Source: Larus michahellis (lineage: Eukaryota; Chordata; Aves; Charadriiformes; Laridae). From it: a DNA stretch of 64,000 bases. Numbering within the stretch: position 1 is the stretch's first letter; every line of letters starts with the position of its first letter. The notes under the pieces are model-generated. The model worked only from the letters and a program-made list of their open reading frames with translations, was not told where the DNA came from and ran no database searches. The stretch is taken from positions 17,722,492-17,786,491 of the forward strand of contig NC_133897.1 of the NCBI RefSeq assembly GCF_964199755.1. Reading direction: 5' to 3'. Below, piece after piece: positions 58,141-64,000 of the stretch. The translations under genes were made by a program, and so were the position numbers.

Positions 58141-60745
58141 GCACTGGAACACGTCCCTGCAGGAGGGGAGCTTGTTGCCACTGTCAGTGCTAGGAGCTTC
58201 TGTTTTCTTTTCTTTTTCCCAAGTGAAAATCTGAAATGCTGTAAAAGTTAAATTCTTGGTACTTTTTGTCCTTTAACAGCAGAACCTTTTTTTTTTTTTT
58301 TTCCCAAAGGGATTTTCTTTTTCAAAGTCTGTTGATAACTTTTCTTAAAAGCAAATAAGGACTTTTTTTCATCACTGATGGACAAGTACTTGCCACTTAG
58401 GCCAGAAAATTATTGACTAAAGCAGCACAAGAAATCTTTATGATGGGTGTATGGTTGTGTTGAGCCAGTTGGTGCAGTTTTTGATTAGGTTTGGGGTTTG
58501 GTGGCTGTAGCTGATTTTGGTTTTTAATTTTTATTGTAGATTTTGTTCGGTTTTTTTGTTTTATTGGTCCTTAACACACAAAAAATCCCACAGGAGCTCA
58601 GAAGACTGTTACTCTTATTTTAATATGGATATAAGGATGCTCTCAAGCAGCACACTTCTCAGAAAAAGGAGCTTAACGAAAAGCTACTCTTGATAAATAA
58701 AGAAATAAACTCTTGGCTCACAAATTACTCATGTGATGATGTCGAAATAATGGCAGAACTGGAGAAAGAGTCTTGTGCTTTAGCAACTGACTTAAGTGCT
58801 TACAATTAGTTTTGTTTCTCCACTGTATGTAAAACCAGGTTTTTTAACTGACAACCGAAGTACAGCATGCTTAGTGATGTAATTTCTTCATGTACCTGGA
58901 TTGTATAGAATGATTTAAAACATTACTTGAGTGCCCACCACAGATACTAGTACAGGATTTTAGGGATGAAAAGGAAGAATGAATTCCCTGTTGGCAAGTG
59001 GACACCTTTTTTGCCAGTTGTGGAAATATAATACATAAATTGCTGCATAATTTAAAAAATCAGCTTTATATAGTCTAGACACTGCGCTCATTATGCAAAC
59101 ATTTAGTGTTTAGAATTTGCTAGATATAGGGAAAAATGAACGGTCTGCTGCTTTTCGCAAGCACTGAAAGCACAGAACTGAGAATACGCAGGTTATAGTC
59201 ACTTTTCCTTGTTATTCAGAGCTTTTTGGATAGTAGTGAAACTGCCAAGAATATTATTAGTATTGTGCTGTAGTTTGGGAACATTTTGAGGAACAGAGCA
59301 GAGCTGGCACTTATGGAAAGCTGCAGTTGGTCTAAACTATACAGCTAGCTGTCTTATGCATGAAAACATTATCAGAGAGGGAATTAGTTTAATTATGGTA
59401 CATACTTGTCTTTATCCACAAAAGACTAGAGCATCTAGAGGCTCATGTTTTTCTCCAGAAAGTCCCTCAGGACTAGTTTCTAACTTTACCTGACTTTACA
59501 CATGCAGTCTCTCGGTTCCATTTATGACTGGACTGTTTCTTTTCTCACCGCCCCCACTAATTCAGCGCCAAAAAAAGAGCAATGAATGAAAGTCCTGCTG
59601 TGGGGAAAAATAGACATCTCCTTTATTATAAAGAGTAAACACTTTCCACCTTTGTTAACAGCCTTTATCTTGGGCATAGAGCAAGAAGATGTGATGTTAG
59701 GGGTTAGAAAACACCCTTATCATGTTTTATTTTTTGTATAGGTTGGAAAAACCTGACCTCTCTGAGCACCCCGGATACAAAGCCTGGGTGCTCGAGTAGT
59801 GCTAGTGACCACAAGGTTTCCTACCCGGCTGCCCTAATGCTAGGGGTTGACTTGAGGCTGGGTGAAGCGGTGTAGAGCGCTGGTGAAAGTCTCCATGACC
59901 GTCCCGGGGGGATGGGGAGGCATGGTGCTGCTCTGCCACCGTCACCCTGGGGGTTTGAAAAGGAGCGCGTTGCACCGCAGGCACTCCCCTTGCCTTTTCC
60001 TACACTGCATCTGCTGAGCTGTGCTCCCCTGCCTTTCGAACTCGCAGCACGTGGTCTGAGGTTCTTTGCCAAGTCAGACGCGTCATTTTACTCGGTTTTC
60101 TTCAACGTTAGAGCTGACGTAAATACTCTAACCCATGAGAAATATGTGCCACAAAGCTTCCACGTCCTTGCGGGGAGGGTAAGAAAGATAATGATCATAA
60201 CTAGAAACTGTACCTGGGTAAACGACATTGCTTCATGGCCTCAGGGGACCGAGTCTCCTGCTTGTCCTTGAGATAAATAGGTTGTGCTTGCTGCTTTTCT
60301 TTTTTTTTCTTTTTTTTTTTTTTTCCACCAGTATCTTTTTTGTCTGGTTGTTATCGTTTGCCCAAAATAGATGCTTGCAGTGGATTATGAAAAAAGGAAA
60401 TGAGAGCTCTCTAAATAGGGCATGCTCTACTCAGTTCTGCTAGAGGAAACGGAGCTCCTTCTCTTTGCTATTGGCAAGCATGAGGCAGGGAGAATAAGAC
60501 TCAGGACCTAACCATGGAAAAACTATTTTTCACTACTACTTGGAAATCTGGATGATCATACAGTACTTTGACTCTTTTTTGAGCTGTCGTCTTTTTCTGC
60601 AGAAAAATCCCCTGTTATCTCAGCCTTGTGATTACTAGTTTTTCTTTCCGTGAAGCCTGTGAAGCAAATGATCATATGAGTATAAACCAGTCCTTCTGCT
60701 TGAGCTGGTCTGCCATGGCTTTATTTGTTTTACTTTTTTTAATAG
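58141..60745. other. MAP3K8: MAP3K8 intron 1, no further exon seen
   Basis: AT-rich intronic sequence with T runs at 58,287-58,302 and 60,295-60,324 and a short hairpin at 59,764-59,793. No young repeat was recognised. Frames of 83-119 codons around 59,800-60,270 have no domain content. Confidence 0.5.
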
Positions 60746-60870
60746 ACTGCTACAGAACGCTGTGAAATTATCATCGGTGGTAAATACGGGTTCAAGAAAC
60801 ATGACGACTTTAGGGATTATATTGAGAAGTTTTTGATGGTTTTGTGTGATGTAACCAGGATAAATACAAG
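60746..60870 (+). other. MAP3K8: Probable MAP3K8 leader exon 2, carrying a uORF
   Basis: 125 nt with a clean acceptor (TACTTTTTTTAATAG|AC) and a near-perfect donor (ACAAG|GTAAGT), placed between the CpG island and the first coding exon. It holds an 11-codon uORF (60,801-60,836, A at -3) whose stop overlaps an ATG at 60,836 as TGATG. That ATG is in frame with MAP3K8 once the exon is joined to 61,802. A second frame is open from the exon start to the same TGA and is the one that joins to candidate exon B. I therefore treat the exon as non-coding leader by default. Confidence 0.55.
60801..60836 (+). promoter_or_regulatory. uORF in MAP3K8 leader
   Basis: ATG with A at -3 (AAACATGA), eleven codons, stop TGA at 60,834-60,836. 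The stop shares its last base with the next ATG (TGATG), an arrangement known to favour termination-reinitiation. If the leader exon is used, this uORF would be the first ATG met by ribosomes and should lower or condition MAP3K8 translation. Confidence 0.45.
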
Positions 60871-61801
60871 GTAAGTGCCTTGGACGTTTATGTGTTGAAA
60901 ACTATTTGTGTAAGTATTTTAATGACTGATCACGTATATGTGTTTAACTTGAACAGAGTAACTCTCTCTGGCTTGAAGTAGGAACCTGGGATGGGAAGGG
61001 ACTTTTTGGGATGTTGAACCCAGTTTCTTGTAGTGAAAGTCCACTTCAGCAAAACGGTGAAGATTTATCTTAAAAAGTTATTGTTAGGACTAGCAAGGGC
61101 AGAACAAACTGCTGGAAACTGCTTCAAAAGCTCATTGCTTTTATGCTAGCTCAATTTCTGTCTTTCTTCTGAAACTGGTGAAAATTTCAGTTCAAGTCTA
61201 GTTCTGATCAGTTATTTGCAAAAAAACATGGATTGTGTATCTCAGGTGATGACTTGCTTGTACTTTATGCAATGATGCTAACAGGTGCTTATTATTAGTG
61301 GAATGATCTTGCTCCATGACCTTCTTTTCTTTCTGGACACATCACATAAATTGCTCCTAAAAGCTTGGCGATAAACTAATTGAGTATGTTTATATGTCTC
61401 TCTGTCATTCATTTCCAAATAATAAATTCCTTCAATTGTATTGAGGGTGCTCCTTCATTTTTGCATGTCCAGCAAAATATAACTAATTTGTGCTTCCTTA
61501 CTGTGCCAGTTCCTCTAACGAAAAGCTTTATCATAGTAAATTCCAAGAATGAATGACAGGGGAGGTTCGCTAATAACCTCTAAATAAAATTTCACTAGCA
61601 AAGACTTTTCCTCCATTTCCTCTTCACCCAGTCTACTAACTATGATTTTCTTCGTAATACAAATTAATAATTTTAAATCTATCTGTATAATAATGAGCTA
61701 TCATCCTGATCACTTTTTTTTTTTTTTTTTTTATTTTTTACTTTGCTAAAACAAATTTAGGTGAGAAGTGTTTTCAGGTTTGTTTGTTTCTTTTTTTTCA
61801 G
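60871..61801. other. MAP3K8: MAP3K8 intron 2
   Basis: AT-rich intron of about 930 bp ending in the acceptor TTTCTTTTTTTTCAG. A T-rich tract at 61,714-61,739 lies just upstream of it. Nothing else was recognised. Confidence 0.6.
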
Positions 61802-62162
61802 GAGTGGTTTTGCAAAGTGGACAGTAATGGAGTATATGAGCACGGGTAGTGATAGCAAAGAGGAGATTGACTTGTTGCTAACTAATTTAAATATGTCTGA
61901 GGTGATAGACATCATGGAAAACCTTTATCCAGGTGGAGACCTTGCAGTCTATGAAGACAGCTTAATTGCAATGTGTGAAGAGGCAAATCAAAATGAAGAA
62001 CGTGCGGAATCTTTACTGTTTTGTGAAAGGGAGGTTTCTTTGATGTCCTCCGTCAAATACGGGACTGTGGAAGACCTGCTTGCTTTTGCAAATCAGGTGT
62101 CCAACACTGCAAAACAGTTTAAAGGATGCAGACAGCAAGAATCTGGAATCCTCTTGAATATG
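61802..62162 (+). CDS. MAP3K8: MAP3K8 (TPL2/COT) first coding exon; gene continues beyond window
   Basis: MAP3K8 is the cytoplasmic serine/threonine MAP3K that is held by NF-kappaB1 p105 and activates MEK/ERK after TLR or TNF receptor signalling. This exon has 25 nt of leader and then codons 1-112 from the ATG at 61,827 (GTAATGG, G at -3 and +4). It reads [20 protein letters not shown], then [20 protein letters not shown], and ends QESGILLNM, closely matching the human protein with no length change. Met30, the known internal start of the short isoform, is kept at 61,914 with A at -3 and G at +4. Ser62 and Thr80, phosphosites in human, are also kept. The donor is AATATG|GTATGT, phase 0. The kinase domain is not in the window. 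The exon is the regulatory N-terminus only. Confidence 0.95.
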
Positions 62163-64000
62163 GTATGTCTCTTTTCTTTTTACTTGCAAATTAGTAGACC
62201 TTAGGAGTCAGAAGTTTTTAATGAATGTAAATAAAGGTCACCCCCAGTCCCTGGAGTAACAGTTAGGCTGTTGTTCCCTGTGCAAACCTGGGACTGAGGG
62301 GATCTCTTGAGGTCATCAAGTCTGGCCCCTGCAGTCTCAGGCAGCTAAGGAGAAAGGTCTGCTGTTCAGAAAGATCCACACTATGTTGCCTCTTGGTATC
62401 CCTGGAGATTAGAAAACATTTCCCAATGTTGAATACAAACTTGAGACCCACAGTAAAAAAGCAAAAGGTACAACTATGGTGGCTTACAGGTTTGGGAGAC
62501 GGTAAGGGTATTCCAGTGTTATGCAAAACTCCCAAGTAAAGGTCTAGGATCTATTTTGGTATTCACCCTATCTGCACAAAATGTAAAAAGTAGTAATGTA
62601 AGGAGAAAAGTGTATAGTAACAACTGTGGCTTTCAGAATTACAATATTACATAATATCACACACTGCTAAATTCAAGTACAGATGGCTTGTTTGGAGATA
62701 TGTTCATTTTTTCCCTAAAATGATTTGTGTTCTATAAGCATCTGTAGATATTGGTGTCATTGGACTTGTTTTTAAAATCAGTTGCTCTAGAAACAAGCAA
62801 TTGTGAAATGGAAGTTTGTTCATATATTTTTGTGCTGCTGCTTTATTTTCTTAAGATAGTCTACATCTATCATCTTAAATATCTTGCATGTAATATGTTT
62901 TATATGTGAACATTGGTTGCTTGAGGCTTACTGGTTGCTCAGGTGTGAAATAGCACAGGGTATTGCTTTATTCTGATTTGGAGGGAGCATTGCAGTGTTG
63001 CAAAACAGTCCCTTTTAAACTCTAACATTGAAATGACACTTACTAATATTAAATGTTTCCTATACTTAGGGTAGACACTGTTCTACATACTCGTGGTTGT
63101 TTTGCTTGCATATTGTTTCTACAGATGCATACAATTGGTATGAACCAAGTACTATTAGGTGCACGTGATCCCATTAAGCAACTGAGGACTGGAGACAGGG
63201 CATTACCTGTACATGCATTTCAGCAGGCGCACCTGCATCGTTAATATCTACAGCAGTTTAGTTAGGATCAGGAGTGTTTCTGATTGCCTGGTGACCCCCA
63301 CTGACTGCACTGTGGCTTGTGTCACGAAGGGTCTTGGATTAGTTTCAGTTGAAACTAAACTGAAGGATACCTTACAGCCACAAATGAGATTCATCCCACG
63401 GGACCAGGCTGGAAACTAGTCCTGAAAGCCTCCTGAACATGTGAATAGTGCGGTGGTTGTTGCTCTCCTGTTCTGCAAACCCGCTCTGCTCGGTCTGTGT
63501 TGTGGTTTCCTCAGTTTCCAGGAGAGGTGTAACCCATGCGGATTAGGTAGTCTCAACCCCTTGAAATGCAGAAGCGAGCAGGCGAGATGTACGGATTGCC
63601 AGAGTCTTTACCTTGGTCCTGATAAGTAGAGGGGAGGCTCATTCTGGGTATCCTAAGCAAAATACTTTTTATTAAAAGGCACATACCCCCAACAGTTAAG
63701 AACTTATCCTCCCCAAAATGAAGAACTCTGAAGAATTAACTTATTTTGTGTAGATACTAGTTACAAATGACAGTTTTAGCAGCCAAGAAGACACTTTCCT
63801 AATTGAAAACCAGGAGGCAGCTAAAGCACAGAATGTTGTGTGTGTTATATCTTAAAAAGAAATCTAAACCAAATAATCTTCCTAATATGCTGTTATCTTA
63901 AAAAGAGTAGTTGAAGAGCTGAGTACATGAGGCCATGTGACAGACGTGAAGTGATAAATATCCTTGATCTGCTTTTACATATCTTCAAGAGTCTCAATAA
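62163..64000. other. MAP3K8: MAP3K8 intron (to window end)
   Basis: I searched for the next coding exon (the one continuing after residue 112 toward the kinase domain) and found none, so this intron is at least 1.8 kb. Frames of 60-90 codons in it are not supported by splice sites or similarity. Confidence 0.65.
62281..62460 (-). mobile_element. Possible ancient CR1/L3-type fragment
   Basis: On the plus strand GAGGTCATCAAGTCTGGCCCC resembles the complement of the CR1 3' UTR block (AGATCATCTAGTCCAACCCCC). Farther on, TTTCCCAATGTTGAATACAA resembles the complement of the conserved CR1 ORF2 end. Divergence is high. This is a by-eye call. Confidence 0.35.

Noticed and set aside
57469-58152. 227-codon minus-strand Pro/Ser-rich frame
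   Set aside because: GC-rich shadow of the MAP3K8 CpG island and its 38-bp repeats; no domain and no splice context.
63053-63244. Possible next MAP3K8 exon after a TTTCTACAG acceptor-like site
   Set aside because: The translation does not resemble the conserved region following residue 112 of MAP3K8, and the phase-0 continuation is absent.
1-64000. CRISPR arrays, operons, tRNA or rRNA genes
   Set aside because: The DNA is vertebrate nuclear. I saw no spaced direct repeats of CRISPR type and no cloverleaf with A and B boxes, though a short or degenerate tRNA could be missed by eye.

Overview
The window is nuclear DNA from a bird. Its repeats are mostly 5'-truncated CR1 LINE fragments: eleven clear or probable copies, the better-preserved ones carrying the avian reverse-transcriptase C-terminus and a tail of short ATTCTGTGA-type units. 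There is also one fragment resembling an avian ERVL-type LTR. Genes have small exons, conventional GT-AG introns and CpG-island promoters, and nothing prokaryotic is present. The gene order (MTPAP on the minus strand, MAP3K8 downstream on the plus strand) matches the arrangement I recall for human 10p11.23.

Layout. Positions 1 to about 39,650 are intergenic: I find no exon of a gene I recognise, only CR1 fragments, low-complexity tracts and weak old-repeat traces. Positions 40,209-54,801 (minus strand) hold a complete nine-exon MTPAP gene encoding the mitochondrial poly(A) polymerase. All splice phases agree and the joined reading frame is 579 codons plus stop, close to the human length of 582. 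The FGSS motif and the three catalytic aspartates are intact. Intron 8 carries a large CR1 copy that begins about 25 bp inside the splice donor; intron 4 carries the LTR-like fragment. A CpG island at about 54,350-55,160 covers MTPAP exon 1 and its promoter.

Positions 55,160-61,800 (plus strand) contain two well-formed candidate exons (56,225-56,334 and 56,742-56,919). They can be joined in an open frame but I do not recognise the product; they may be a small gene divergent from MTPAP or far-upstream leader exons of MAP3K8. A second CpG island at about 57,480-58,140 contains a three-unit IRF/ISRE-like element, a kappaB site and GC boxes just before a GTAAGC donor, which fits the promoter and first exon of the inflammatory kinase gene MAP3K8 (TPL2/COT). 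A 125-bp leader exon follows at 60,746-60,870. The first coding exon at 61,802-62,162 encodes residues 1-112 of MAP3K8, including the known alternative start Met30. The kinase-domain exons lie beyond the right edge.

The most interesting signals are in the MAP3K8 leader. A short uORF ends in a TGATG overlap with an ATG that is in frame with MAP3K8 and would add 20 residues. The frame is also open from that ATG back through the whole leader exon and the CpG-island exon. Upstream of it lie the two unidentified open exons, and the MAP3K8 promoter sits inside the intron that would join them to the leader exon. Nothing here could be tested against RNA or databases, so these points are inference from splice signals and frames.
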